In this document: positions 1 through 11,429 of the stretch, in pieces | Numbering within the stretch: position 1 is the stretch's first letter | Layout: each line of letters begins with the position of its first letter | NCBI RefSeq assembly: GCF_964204865.1 | Contig: NC_135259.1 | Span: forward strand, 10,178,974 to 10,242,973 | DNA: 64,000 nucleotides | Direction of reading: 5' to 3' | Source of the DNA: Styela clava | Lineage: Eukaryota > Chordata > Ascidiacea > Stolidobranchia > Styelidae | Notes under the pieces: generated by a model | The model's input: only the letters and a program-made list of their open reading frames with translations | What the model was told of the DNA's origin: nothing | The model's database searches: none | Position numbers and translations under genes: made by a program

Positions 1-439
1 TACTCAATCTAGTGGCGAGTTGCCAAATGCGCCGCGAGAACTAACAGAATTGTGTTAAACATACCTAGAAAATGACTGAATATTTTGCATATTGATTCAT
101 ATGAATGTTTTATTGTTGATTAATTTAAATACTGTGTATATAAATCAATTCATTCATTTTACCATTCTATGTCGTTTACTTTCCATTACATAGTGTTTGC
201 CTAATGGAGATAGAAGTACTTGCTGCAGTTTATTTATCTATTGAATAGAGTTTGGCCAAATAAGAAATTATTTTGAAGTAAAACCAGTCAAAGATGAAGG
301 AAGAATAGCGACGGTTATCAAAAATTCCACTACCCCACCCTAATTGGTCCACTTTAGGCCGACGGTGACGCAATATCGCCGGTTAGTTGGGCGGCAACTC
401 CACGTTCCATAGATTGCCATGGCGACCATTTTAGACGTA

Positions 440-521
440 TTTTTGATTCTCTTTTCACGGAACACTTCGAAGACGCTCGCGGAACACTAGTGTTCCGCGG
501 AACACAGTTTGGGAAACGCTG
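440..521. repeat. Right terminus of a hAT-like element
   Basis: The sequence holds near-palindromic pieces around GGAACACTAGTGTTCC and ends with GTTTGGGAAACGCTG. Its reverse complement begins CAGCGTTTCCCAAAC, a typical hAT terminus. I could not find the matching left end, so the element is truncated, decayed or starts outside the window. Confidence 0.4.
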
Positions 522-599
522 GTTTAGTATATAATTTTTATTGATTCAATGCTTGTATTCTGGTTGACGAAATAAATCTCTCTCTCGTATTCCGTCATG

Positions 600-1930
600 T
601 TTTTTAACCTAGTTATGAGACCGGTATTGTACCGTTATAGGTTGGAGATATTCATATTTTTTGTATTCCGATCCTGCCTATTGGCAGGCTGGCCAACATT
701 TTTGTTCGTAGGCCTATTTACTAAAGAATTTAGTTTTCACCTCTTGCAGCCTTGGTACGGTACCGGTAGTTTAAATAACACGTCAGCATGCCTTCAGTAA
801 ATGATTGCTAGCTGTACAGGTATAAATGCGTAAGACCAGTAAACAAACGTGATAGAAATGGTATGGGTTATAGATTGTCAGTGTTAAACGCTTCCAGTAC
901 CGGTATCGTACCCAAAGCGAAATTAGCGCCGCATCAAGTCCATGCTTCCGAAAACAAATACCTGGCTAACTAATCCCATACCCGACCTGGTAACCGAACG
1001 AAAGGCCGTGGTTCGCTATATGATTAAGCCGTCTTATCGGCTTTCCTCTCCCCCGGAATAAATATGTAAATCCTATCCTATTTGCAGCGCATATCCCACA
1101 GAGCACGGCGCGTTGGCAGAATCTCATGATACAGCGAGAATGACGTCATCGGAAACACCGCGCTCATTAAAATTTTAATGAACGATTATCAAAAATCTTG
1201 ACCATGTTTATCATGATAAAAATATCAAAAAAGATGTAAAAAATATTCTATCCTCAAAACTGCCCACGTCTACAATGAAAGATATCTAGAAAATTACAAA
1301 AAATGCAAATTTCTGCTCTGGTGATCACATTCCCTGATAAGAGCTAATGTTAAAATTGTTTTGTTTACATCACTTTTCTTTTGCGCGTAGGATGGGTTTT
1401 TATTGAATGAGGTCTGCGATTTTTTAGAATGCCAACTTTTACTCACAACACCACACAGTGGCCATTCTTTGTTACCACTTATGTCACGTGACCACGACTT
1501 TTACATAGAGTCATTAATTCTTCTCACTTTCCCAAATTGTTTCTAGTTTCGGGAAGTGACTGGAAGATTCGGGTCGGTACCGGTAAGTCTGTAAGTAGGG
1601 TATCCGTGTATAAGCTACAGCTTTAACACCGTGTATTCATTCACCTAGTTACAAATCATATAGGTTTGTGTTTCATAGGCGGTACCGGTACCGTACGTTA
1701 CCATATATCATGTTACATGTATTATTGGGTTTATTTAGGGATAGGCTAATTTAGAATTTTGCTAGGTTACCCTCACCGTATTTCTGCTTTCCGCTTCGCT
1801 ACCCTGGTACCGTACACTATCGGTACTTTGTTTTATTTCACAATTCCAGGGTTTTAATGATTAAAATAGCCTATATCATTCATTGATATACCGGTACCGT
1901 ACTGCCATAGCTGTTGATGAATATAGAAAA
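600..1930. repeat. Cluster of GGTACCGGTACC-like palindromic motifs
   Basis: Overlapping KpnI/AgeI-type palindromes (GGTACC, ACCGGT, GTAC) recur near 754-769, 894-913, 1575-1586, 1681-1697, 1806-1815 and 1891-1902. In an AT-rich background these CG-containing motifs stand out. They do not form a regular tandem array. Their nature is unknown. Confidence 0.4.
928..1080 (+). repeat. SINE copy A, 5'-truncated
   Basis: This copy matches the reverse complement of the copies near 5.4, 23.0, 39.2 and 62.4 kb. Shared blocks include CAAGTCCATGCTTCCGAAAA, CTAATCCCATACCCGAC, CGTGGTTCGC and CGGCTTTCCTCTC. Its 3' end is GGAATAAATATGTAAATCC. The tRNA-like head seen in the 5.4-kb copy is missing. Confidence 0.65.
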
Positions 1931-3744
1931 TAGGAAAACAGATCAGTGTTTTACGTGGTGCGATAAAAACAAAACTCTATGGATTTAAGTGTATTTTCTG
2001 TGAATAAATATAAATCAATCCTTCATTCATTATTACTGTATAATTATTATAATTAACGAAAGTGGAGCTGAACCTAAAAATTCCAACGCAAACACGATAA
2101 GACTATTCCAATATTCTATTGATTCTCTTCTATCTGTCTATTGCAATATCGCATAATGCTTCGTTGACAAAAGTACTTCAGCACTCGAGTTTCTGAGTTT
2201 GGCTGGGCCAAAACGTCTGGTCTGAAAGTCTATGTATTTAAACATCTAGATACCACTCCAATCTAACTACTTTTCCACAAAATCTCTACAAAATTTGCTC
2301 AAAAACTAAGAAATTTCGGTATAAAAGCATAGTCAAGTCCAGGATTTTCCTGTAAGACTGTAAGAAGTTGTGAAAAATTAAGTAAATAGAGATATACTGG
2401 CAATGAAGCAATAATATAAATAATATGAAATATATCATTTAACGATCTTTGGAGTTTCAGTTCGCGAGGAGGTCTTTTGAGTTCTGATTTGTGCTTTTAA
2501 TTACTGAATTATACTACAGTACTATATTATTGACAGTATCCCTTCCACATCAGATTTTACACTGATATTGTTATGTTCAATATTTTATTTATTCATTGTT
2601 ACATTGTTATTCTGCTCTGTTTCTAAGTCACAGATTCACTAAGAATTTGTTATTGACACTTAATGTTCAACAAAAGATAACTTCTATGAGCCGAGTGTAA
2701 AGAGAAAATTCAGTAGTAGGCCTATAGAAATAACAAAATCTGAAGTCCCATTATACAGTAGGGCACAGTTCTCAAATTCCAAGATGTCCTGACATTTGGT
2801 TCAATAAAACCAAATACTCAATTTATCTCTGAAATGAATGTGTCTGGCACAACGGCAGATGCGCCACATTGTGCCATGCTTGTTTTGGTCATGATTCAAA
2901 TCAATCATGACGTGTGGCGGCCTGCTATAACTCTTGAATGATACTGTAGAATCCAAAGGGCTCGTTTTTACATTGCGTTTCCTTTTAGTTTAATATGCAG
3001 TGCCGGTTCACCCATACAAACGTCTAGATTGCATCATGGAGGAAAGTTTTATCCCCACTGTTATAATAGACTACTTGGAAATTGGAATCGAACAATTGTA
3101 CCGTACTGTTTTATCACACTCTTATTGCTGTTTTGCTAAGGCCATCATAAACTTGGGAATATTTGATGAAATAAATTTTGGCATGCCGTTTAGACTATGT
3201 AGAAAGTAATAAATATATAATATAGCTTAGGGCACTATCATCATTAATTGAACTCCAGGGTAATACAGTAATTAGAGAGTCTATTAATGAAGTGAAAATG
3301 ACTTTAACACTAGGATGATTGTGTCACTTCTATCCAATATGTATTCGGTTATAATTTTAACAGGTTTTCACAATGATGGTTGATATTTTTTGTTAAAGTA
3401 TCGTACAAAAGATAGTGAGAGAAGCCATAGAAAAATCACTAAATTTATTTCTGGGTTAATTTAGCTGTTAATTGTTGTTATTTTAGATGTTTGATTAATT
3501 TGTTATTTTAGGTTTGGTCAGTTCAATTTGGTTTTTAGATGCAAAAGTAAAAAAAAATGTTGGTTGTTAAAATTTGAATTTTTTCGGCTTAGTAGTTGGA
3601 TGCGGATGGATAGGTAATGAGACGTTACATTTAATTTAAGGGATTAAATGGTAATATGTAGAAACTTGCATTGAGCTGATTTGTACGTCTTTTGTTTTAG
3701 GACTAGAATGCTATTTTATCGGATTTGGACGTGAATCTGTAATT
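1081..3744. other. Intergenic, no gene seen
   Basis: AT-rich sequence with only short, unconvincing open frames (for example 3000-3209). Apart from the palindromic motif cluster at the left edge, I see no recognisable element or coding exon. Confidence 0.5.
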
Positions 3745-3789
3745 AACAAAATTAGTTACTTCCATATTAATACACACACTTCTGGAGCG
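3745..3789 (-). repeat. Fragment of the GGCGCTCC-terminus repeat family
   Basis: The stretch reads AACAAAATTAGTTAC...CACACACTTCTGGAGCG and matches the end of the copy near 34.5 kb and, inverted, the start of the copy near 8.97 kb. Only the terminal ~45 bases are present. Confidence 0.45.
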
Positions 3790-3940
3790 AACAAGCCAGT
3801 TCTGTGACAGATCAATTAATTCAATCTTCAACCCTTGTACAATTAATTATATCTATAATAATGTTGTGCAATCTCCTGCTTTTCATTTTATTTTAAACTG
3901 TAAATTACATTTTTTAAAAGGGGCACGGTAATTTATAGAC

Positions 3941-4199
3941 CAGAGGTTGTCAACCGAGATTCGGCAGCCCCTAGGGTTCTGCCAAAACGGTCCAGGGATT
4001 CCACAGGTTCAAATTTGAGATTCTATGTTAATATATATACATATATTAATAGTTTATGCAATTCTTCTCACAGCCTTACAATTATGGATAGATTTGTGAT
4101 GAAACGTACGTTAAAATAAAAACCCGTTACACAGGAATACCTTGAGCCTTGAAATGTTTCATTGGCGGTAAACTCCACAAAAATAGTTGAAAACGACTG
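3941..4199. mobile_element. Short non-autonomous hAT element (MITE)
   Basis: The element begins CAGAGGTTGTCAACC and ends with the imperfect inverted terminus GTTGAAAACGACTG. It is flanked by near-identical 8-bp repeats, TTATAGAC on the left and ATATAGAC on the right, as expected for hAT target duplication. It is 259 bp with no coding capacity and lies about 100 bp upstream of the first ubiquitin-conjugating enzyme gene, where it may have disturbed the promoter. Confidence 0.7.
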
Positions 4200-4299
4200 A
4201 TATAGACCCTATGGAATACAATTTGCTTATTCATTCTATGAATTATTTGCATTTTAGATTTCAGTTGGCATATCATTTAATAATAATAGTTCAAATATA

Positions 4300-4764
4300 A
4301 TGACATCATTAGCAAGAAAACGACTGATGAGGGATTTTAAAAGAATGCTTGATGACCCTCCTGAAGGAATCAGTGGAGCTCCTATCGAAAATAATCTCAT
4401 GAAATGGGACGTTGTTATTTTTGGTCCTGCTGAAACCCCATTCGAACATGGAATATTCAGATTGAGTATGGATTTTACTGAAGATTATCCAAACAAACCT
4501 CCATCTGTTAAATTCATATCAAAAATGTTTCATCCAAATGTTTATTCTGATGGTAGAATATGCATTGACATTTTGGAAAACAAGTGGAGTCCAACATACA
4601 ATGTTTCTTCCATTTTAACATCAATACAATCACTTCTTGATGAACCGAATCCAAGTAGTCCTGCTAACTATCAGGCTGCTCTTTTATATAAAGACAGTCG
4701 CATCGATTATGCAAAAAAAGTTTCTGTAATTGTTGAAGAAAGTTGGAAAGAATGCAAATCATGA
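4300..4764 (+). CDS. UBE2A: Ubiquitin-conjugating enzyme E2, RAD6/UBE2A family, diverged tandem copy
   Basis: A 154-residue single-exon E2 enzyme. RAD6-family enzymes take ubiquitin from E1 on a catalytic cysteine and pass it to substrates such as histone H2B (with Bre1) or PCNA (with Rad18). The UBC fold is complete: HPN motif at residues 78-80, catalytic Cys88 in GRICIDIL, the [15 protein letters not shown] block, and Ser120. Length equals the usual ~152. The copy at 6964 is much closer to animal UBE2A. Here several normally invariant positions differ: FEDG is [17 protein letters not shown] is [13 protein letters not shown], and TYDVSS is TYNVSS. The open frame and catalytic residues are intact, so it is probably functional rather than a pseudogene. 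A possible 3' splice site (CATTTTAG, ending at 4258) suggests a 5'UTR intron. AATAAA follows at 4976. Being intronless, it could be a retrocopy, but the tandem arrangement favours local duplication. Confidence 0.93.
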   Translation: MTSLARKRLMRDFKRMLDDPPEGISGAPIENNLMKWDVVIFGPAETPFEHGIFRLSMDFTEDYPNKPPSVKFISKMFHPNVYSDGRICIDILENKWSPTYNVSSILTSIQSLLDEPNPSSPANYQAALLYKDSRIDYAKKVSVIVEESWKECKS

Positions 4765-4975
4765 TAGCCGCTATATTTGTGTATCATTTTTACTTCATTA
4801 TTAGATAATATGATGTTCTTTTTCTGCCCATATTCTTATATTGAATTTATTAATAATCGTACGCAATTATATGACAATAGCATGTTCAGTATTGAGTTAA
4901 TTACAGAATTCTGTAGGTAGAAACATTATTCTTTTATTTCAAATTTATGTTAGCCAAGCATCGATAGATCAGACG

Positions 4976-4981
4976 AATAAA
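4976..4981 (+). terminator. Candidate polyadenylation signal of the first E2 gene
   Basis: AATAAA about 210 bases after the stop codon, followed by a second AATAAA about 15 bases later. No other polyadenylation candidate between is as clear. Confidence 0.45.
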
Positions 4982-5403
4982 AGTCTGTCATGAATAAATA
5001 TGCTTAATGTGGAATCGTCATAATATTATTGATCTATTACTTATCTAAATGATTTCAGGCTGTATTAATTAATCCCCAGAATATTTGTGTGGTTACTTTC
5101 TTCCTGCCATAAATTCCCATACATTTCTGTCAAGTACATTCTATATTATCATTTCATTTTGCAATAGTATTCCAAAAAGTTTCACTGAAAATTTTTGGTT
5201 TATTATTTTTTGGCAAAGCATAAGTTTCTATGTCATTATTTAGCATTTATCGTATATGGTCTATACTTTTATTTTTATCATTTATATTGTCTATATCTAG
5301 CTTAGGGACTTCAATATTGACTTAGTTTTGCATTCTAAGGTAAAAATAGTTCAATTGTGTCTGTATGAGCAAGTCTGACAAATCATTACTGAAATATATT
5401 TGT

Positions 5404-5727
5404 TAGGATAGCATTTATATATTTATCCTGTTGAAGAGGAAAATTGATAAAACGGTTTAATCGTATTGCAAACCACAGCCTCTCATCCTGTTACTTGTCC
5501 ATGTCAGGTATTGGGTAAGTTAGCCAGTTATTTGCTCCAGATGCATGGACTTGATGATGGAGGAAGCCGTAACCGACCAGCGGTAATGTGAACCACCCTA
5601 CGACGGCGAGGAGTCCAACAATCCTCTCGAACATGATTATTCCTCACAGGATCCGAACCTGCGAACCCAAGCAGGGTAATTGTGAGCGTATTCCTAACGC
5701 TTAGCACAATGCGCCGCATCGCCAAGT
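5404..5727 (-). repeat. SINE copy B with tRNA-like head (most complete copy)
   Basis: Read on the minus strand, the element starts with a tRNA-like head. An A-box-like block, GTGCTAAGCGTTAGG, lies around 5691-5706. A near-perfect B box, GGTTCGGATCC, lies at 5649-5659. Together they form an internal RNA polymerase III promoter. The body then shares blocks with copies at 0.9, 23.0, 39.2 and 62.4 kb (for example CTGGTCGGTTACGGCTTCC on the minus strand). The 3' end approaches GGATAAATATATAAATGC. It lies between the two E2 genes. This is a SINE, not a tRNA gene, because no acceptor stem or anticodon arm folds. Confidence 0.7.
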
Positions 5728-6858
5728 CATCGTCGTTAGTTAGTGTCCGCAACTCGTGAATTCAGTCATTTTTATTATTTTTAATCATTCAAACTTTTAT
5801 TTTGTATAATAGCAATACCTTTGTATTCTGTTTACTAAACTAAACTTACCAATGGCCATTCTTGACACTCACTCGACAAGAAGGATTCAGCCTTATTTGA
5901 GAGTGAGTCAATTATACATGCTATGGGTCATTATATTATACATTAGTGATTTTTGCTATTATCTCAAATGTTGTTCTTTTTTTCCTCTTCGGGGGAATTT
6001 TAAGATTTACATTTTGAGTTTGTATGATTAAACTGTGCACTTCTTAATTTTTGTTTCATAAATTGTCAAACATATTCTTTATGAATTGTTATTGGATCGA
6101 TTTTTTGGAATTGATCAATTATGTCAGACAACATTATCCTTAAGTTCATGGCGCACTGTCATTGTTTATTGCGCTATGCATATTATAAAGGCATATCTGA
6201 TAATAAATGGTACACTTTGATTCCCATCCATCGCTTTGTAGAAGTTGAAACTCATTTTTCCATATGTCTTTCATTTTGGTTCGCTCACGGTATAATCCCT
6301 TGAAGGCTAAAATGAGCTGACTCACTGATGACTCATGTTTTACTATTTAACTAGAAAAGTATTTTGGAAATCAATATATTATTGAAAATATTTGAATTGA
6401 ATGGGTAGGAATTGGTATCTATTTCAACCATTTTGAAACTTTATTGGTGTGACGTGTGAGCCTATTATCTGTTGTCAACCCTATAATGCCTGAAAGGATA
6501 TATTTTGAAATATAAAATATTTCTAAAAGGAATGATTCTTCTTTATACATGACTAAATATGCTTGAATAAAGTTCCCATTAAAATGTAAATATATAACTC
6601 AACTGTACTAATAATAATATTTCCTATTATTCTTGAAATTACAAGTTTAAAATTTATAACTGAATTATTATGTGTATGTATTTCATTTTTCAAAGTAGAG
6701 GTGTAGAGCATTTGTAAATTAGGATAATGGTATAATTTATTACCACACATCCTTTTACAAGCGAAATTCTGGTAAAATATGGGGTAGGCTTTTATTATCG
6801 AATTGTGTATACATCACTGGTGACCTTATTTTTATGTCGCACATTGCTATTAATGTCT
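5728..6858. other. Spacer between the two E2 genes, no gene seen
   Basis: AT-rich spacer. Short open frames at 6121-6303 and 6553-6750 lack any recognisable domain and look random. Confidence 0.5.
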
Positions 6859-6906
6859 TTGTTGTTTTTTCAGATATTTAGATTGTTGTTTTTTCAGATA
6901 TTTAGA
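6859..6906 (+). promoter_or_regulatory. Tandemly duplicated 3' splice site in the 5' leader of the second E2 gene
   Basis: Two exact 24-base copies of TTGTTGTTTTTTCAG plus ATATTTAGA lie end to end, 57 bases before the start codon. Each has a polypyrimidine tract and CAG, a good 3' splice site. This suggests a 5'UTR intron with two equivalent acceptors 24 bases apart. Confidence 0.5.
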
Positions 6907-6963
6907 TTAAAATAGGGATTGAATAGTATATAAGAAATTGGCGAACCAAATTAAAAAAGTAAT

Positions 6964-7434
6964 ATGTCTACACCAGCTAGAAGAAGATTAATGCGTGATT
7001 TTAAAAAATTGCAAGAAGATCCTCCTACTGGAGTAAGTGGGGCACCAACTGACAACAATATAATGATATGGAATGCTTTAATATTTGGTCCAGTTGATAC
7101 ACCTTTTGAAGATGGAACGTTTCGATTGACTATAGAATTTACAGAGGAGTATCCGAATAAGCCTCCTTCTGTTAAATTTGCTTCAAAAATGTTTCACCCA
7201 AATGTTTATGCTGATGGCGGAATATGCTTAGACATTTTACAAAACCGATGGAGTCCCACATACGATGTTTCATCGATTTTAACGTCAATACAATCACTTT
7301 TGGACGAACCAAATCCGAACAGCCCGGCGAATAATCAAGCTGCACAATTGTATCAAGAAAATCGTCGAGAGTATGAGAAAAAAGTTTGTTGCATCGTTGA
7401 GGAAAGTTGGAAAGAATGTAATTGTAGATGTTGA
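6964..7434 (+). CDS. UBE2A: Ubiquitin-conjugating enzyme E2, RAD6/UBE2A orthologue
   Basis: A 156-residue single-exon E2 enzyme almost collinear with animal UBE2A/UBE2B. It starts [20 protein letters not shown], identical to vertebrate UBE2A apart from a conservative change. The HPN motif, catalytic Cys88 in [14 protein letters not shown], and the [18 protein letters not shown] block are intact. The known family role is H2B monoubiquitination with Bre1-type E3s, PCNA ubiquitination with Rad18, and N-degron turnover with Ubr1. The C-terminus ends in SWKECNCRC, four residues longer than usual and cysteine-rich. Copy 1, ~2.2 kb upstream on the same strand, is its tandem paralogue. The start is fixed by alignment to the family N-terminus. 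A duplicated splice acceptor in the leader suggests a 5'UTR intron. Confidence 0.96.
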   Translation: MSTPARRRLMRDFKKLQEDPPTGVSGAPTDNNIMIWNALIFGPVDTPFEDGTFRLTIEFTEEYPNKPPSVKFASKMFHPNVYADGGICLDILQNRWSPTYDVSSILTSIQSLLDEPNPNSPANNQAAQLYQENRREYEKKVCCIVEESWKECNCRC

Positions 7435-7681
7435 TCCATTTGGCCGATTTTATTTTGTGTGCTTTTTACATTATGTTTTATTGATACCGTTGTCAAGATT
7501 TTTTCTTTATTGTAGCAGACAATACTATAACTAACTTTGGTAACCGCTTAAAATTATCTTTCTAAAATGTACAGTAAAGGTATAAGTGAACCACCCATGC
7601 TTGCGCCTGCCATAATGGTGTGGTCATATCTACGCATGCTTCAGAAATATTTCACCATAGAAAAGTGGTTGTATAATTACC

Positions 7682-7687
7682 AATAAA
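7682..7687 (+). terminator. Candidate polyadenylation signal of the second E2 gene
   Basis: AATAAA about 250 bases after the stop codon, followed by T-rich and TG-containing sequence. Confidence 0.4.
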
Positions 7688-8582
7688 ATTTTTCTGTATA
7701 ATTTCCACAGTAAGCCATTGTGAAACAAAATCATGATATGTATCTACTTGATGAAAATGTTGATATAAATTGCACAAAACATTGTTTTCTGTCCATAGAT
7801 TTAGATTCTTAAGATTAATATTGGTCTTTCAATATATTGGAATCCATGAGAGCCAGACTATTTGAAACAACGCTAAAAGCTCATTTGTCTTAATCATAAC
7901 GAATTTAAAAACAATGATAGTTTCCTGGTTTTTCCATGAGTTGTATACTTCTAGTTTTTTCTTTACCTCTCAGCACTTTGTTGAAGCCTAAGCTAAACTG
8001 TGTGAATAGCAAATATGTAATAAACACTTAAACACTCAAGATATTGGCATGGACGATATAAAAAGAACGTCATTGTTACAATTACAATTAGCTTCTCAAT
8101 ACCAAAATCTCAAATGAAACTTGACTCCCAAGTCCCAAGTGACTTGTCTCCCAATTAATGTTTAAAAATAATATTCAATTTTTGTCTCAATTTTGCTGGT
8201 GATTATATGGAGTGTACTATTCTGCAAGTTTTCTAGCATATTGGAAATTATGATTGTAAATATTATTTATTATCAGAAACAAATGTTTCATTGGGCTTGC
8301 TTGTTTTATATGATGAAAAGCTCACTTTTACACAGTGAAGTTTGAGCCATCCATCACCCAAGCAAAAAAAATCTAGTTCAAGGTTTTATCAAAAAGATAT
8401 CCACAGGCAAAACCAAATTAAATCAACACAAATGATACTCGCAACATACAATAGTTTGTATATTGGAAACTTCTTTGCTCTGTGAAATAAATTATTCTAT
8501 TATGAACTTATATTTATATACCAGTAATTGTTTAGGTGGGTGATTTAATGAGGGAAGGCAGACAAACATAGACTGTCACACC
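7688..8582. other. Intergenic, no gene seen
   Basis: AT-rich sequence without a recognisable coding exon, repeat terminus or RNA gene. Confidence 0.5.
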
Positions 8583-8777
8583 CTACAAACCTACAACATT
8601 CAGGAGTTCAATATTCCTCTTGCACTCAAAATGTCCCCCAAAGTATCTTGGCCCCCAAAGTATCTTGGCCACCATTAGCAGTAAGATCACAAGTGTGTTG
8701 CTGACATTTGCAAGGTGTGCCAACCATGGAGTAAAGTTTGGTCCAGCGTTGTACTCGTTAGCTGATTTATCAGCCAT
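8583..8777 (-). CDS. Possible small membrane protein or single exon, unrecognised
   Basis: A 64-codon open frame starting MADKSANEYNAGPNFTPW with a good initiation context (AAAAATGG). A hydrophobic stretch around residues 25-38 (NTLVILLLMVAKIL) could span a membrane. The 17-base unit ACTTTGGGGGCCAAGAT is partly duplicated within it, which encodes the repeated W/Y-GP-R-YFGG part. I recognise no family. A splice-acceptor-like TTTAG lies just before the start. It may be one exon of a larger gene or chance. Confidence 0.25.
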   Translation of the reverse strand: MADKSANEYNAGPNFTPWLAHLANVSNTLVILLLMVAKILWGPRYFGGHFECKRNIELLNVVGL

Positions 8778-8967
8778 TTTTGATATCTAAATATAAAGGC
8801 TGTTATTGTATAGAGAGAATTCGAGAAAAAGATTGGTTTGGTATTCGGTACAATCAGTTGGGAGTGGATAAAAAATTCAGATCTTGGTCATCGGTTTTTG
8901 TTTAACTGACATGTGTATTTCTTGACTCTTGACTAAGCGAGATTAAATTAGATTGATTTAAAAATTC

Positions 8968-9146
8968 GGCGCTCCAGATGTGTGTGTACGTACCAATATG
9001 GAGGTGACTGATTTTGTTCGCCTACTTTACATCAAGTTGTGTGATGGCACTGAAGCCCATGGGTAGGGGGTACATAAACTTGGCTAACACAGACAGTCCC
9101 CGAGCTTGTAATAGAATTAAAATAAGGAAAATCGGAGTAAAATTAT
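8968..9146 (+). repeat. Dispersed repeat with GGCGCTCC terminus, copy 1
   Basis: This block matches the reverse complement of 34379-34541 across its length: GGCGCTCC..., GGAGGTGACTGATTTTGTTC, CTACTTTACATCAAGTT, TTGGCTAACACAGACAGTCC and the AAATCGGAGTAAAAT end. It is probably a non-autonomous DNA transposon. No coding frame is present. Confidence 0.6.
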
Positions 9147-11429
9147 AGCCCAACCCTAACCTGATACACACACTGCGGGAGTACCAAAAATTCAAATATA
9201 TCGCGCAATGTTGTACGATTTTACTCATATTTACATCGCCTTTTTATGCCCACAGTAAAAATTAAAGCTGCGCCTTTTGTTAATAGGCATTTGAGCGTAA
9301 TTTTATTATGCGGACGCAATAGATTTTAGTTTCATATGACTGTAGTAACGAATAACACCTGGTGCCATTTAAAAATCTACGTCACTTCCTTTCTGGGTTA
9401 ATGTTCAAGCAGTTGGTTTCACGCCGATGTTGGTCATACATCACGTGAGCGTACGTATCAGAAGCGTGACGTCAATTAATTTATAAAACGTAAATAAACC
9501 CCGTCTTAGTCAAACTACATCATTCGAAATAACTTGTTAAAAATTAGGTCTATACGCGTAGGAGATTTAGCGAGATTTGTGTCTCGTAAAGGGATGAGTT
9601 TGATTACTGCATTCCGAAAAATGACGTCTTGTTGTCTATATCACTCACGTTTCTACTGCTAATGTATTATCATGAATAATCGCGTATTAGCACTCAATTG
9701 CTAATGCGCTGTGAACATACACATTAACATAAAGCAAATCGATGCCAATCTATACTCAATGCATACCAATTACTGTGAAACCCCAACAGAAGAGAATTAT
9801 TCTTCGGAACGTTGCTGAGAAAAAATGGCATTTCCATATGTTTGAGTATTACAACTTTAATGTAATAGGAAAAGCGTGGCTCGGGGAGATTTAGCCTTTC
9901 CATTCATATTTTCTTAAATCGACAAATTTTACCGATGACCCTATTAGATCTCACTGATAGACTACGTTAAACTTGGGTTTCCATGCGACGTCTTCTGAAA
10001 CGGTCTTCGGTTCGTTAAAAATGCCTGCTTTTTCACGGTATAATACCCCTTTTTCAAGGTAGCTCGCGGTTGAGACGACTCATGACAAAATAAAGTCATT
10101 ACATATCTAAAATACCACATAAGGATGTGAGATCAACTGCCCGACAATATTTAGTTTTGATATATATTGCGCTCATGCTAATTAGTTATTGTTGTTAGAA
10201 AGATCTGGTATAAATATATATTCAATTTAGTACAATGAAATTACATATAAAGTATATTAGTAAATCAGAAATACATATTCATCGCCCATAACACCCGCGA
10301 TACGGCTCCTGAATCAGTTGTTGAGATTACACCACTCGTTAATAGCCGACTTTTTCAACGGATATGTGTTGGTTTTCCTGTTGATAAAAAATTCAATCCA
10401 TGATCGATATAAATATTTGAAATGGTTGCTTGATCCACACTACAGGTGTGCCGCGGGAACAAGGAATATACGAGATTTGCGAAGTCCAAGAAAGTGTTTT
10501 TGAACTGTCGCGTTCCATCCCATAACAAAACCCGTTGGTGTTTTCCGTTTTAGTTTTAGTATTTTATAATGCCGCTTTTTCCATCAAGAAATTTTTGGTT
10601 GCGGATTCACTTCTTTATTCTATCTTTAGCATCTCGTCGCTGATATGATTATATAATAATAAAAAAACTAACTCGTTTTTCACACAGGAGTCATGGTTCC
10701 ATGCGAGAACGCAAAAAAGTAATTATCATGTCTTCGCGGCACAAAATATTTGTTGACAGAAATGAGGGCAAAACAATCGGAGATTCGAACAAAATGCAAT
10801 CGCAAACGTCATTAGGGACTTTATTTTTCAGCGCTCAGGGGCCGGGAAAAGTCCACATGCATAATTACTATTTACAATTGAACGACTTTTTTATGCTACA
10901 AATCTACATAAATTCATTTGCACTTCTCCATTGTGTAAACTGTATTTTTGACCTGGTGGTTGTCCAAAGGTAATGGTAGTGAATTTTAGAGAAGTTAGGC
11001 AAGCCAAGAAGTCTGTAATTGTTGTGTATTTTTAACACATAGTAATTATTACTTATCGATTTTAATCGGTAAGTATGTTGATAGGTATTTGTCTGTCTGT
11101 ATGTATGTCTGTTAGATGCACGCGATATCTCACGAAGGCGTTGAAGGTTGAATCTGATCCAAATTTTGCATGTGCATTCATCATATCTCGGACCAGAAGC
11201 CTATTGATTTTGGATGAATTATGTCATATAATTAGCGAGTTATTAATTAATTAGTGATGAAGAAATCATAAACAAAAATACAAACATAATGGGACAACGA
11301 GTCCTGGATCCACTACCACAGATATTGTCGACTTTTCATTTTACGTTGGCGATGAAGACTATCAAAGCCGACAATAAAGAAATAAATAAAAAATAAATTA
11401 ATTTGCAAATTTAGGCTCCAAATTCGTTC
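9147..11429. other. Intergenic, no convincing gene
   Basis: Open frames at 10318-10503 and 10701-10973 have no recognisable domain and poor coding character. The stretch 11040-11260 (inverted TCGATTTTAATCGGTAAG pieces and short GTCTGTCTGTATGTATG runs) looks like a repeat fragment but has no defined ends here. Confidence 0.45.

Noticed and set aside
5640-5727. tRNA gene on the minus strand
   Set aside because: A and B boxes are present but no cloverleaf with an anticodon arm folds, and the sequence continues into a dispersed repeat body. It is a SINE head.
4300-7434. Processed pseudogenes of UBE2A
   Set aside because: Both frames are intact with catalytic residues, no poly-A remnant is visible, and both have plausible 5'UTR splice acceptors, so tandem functional genes are likelier.
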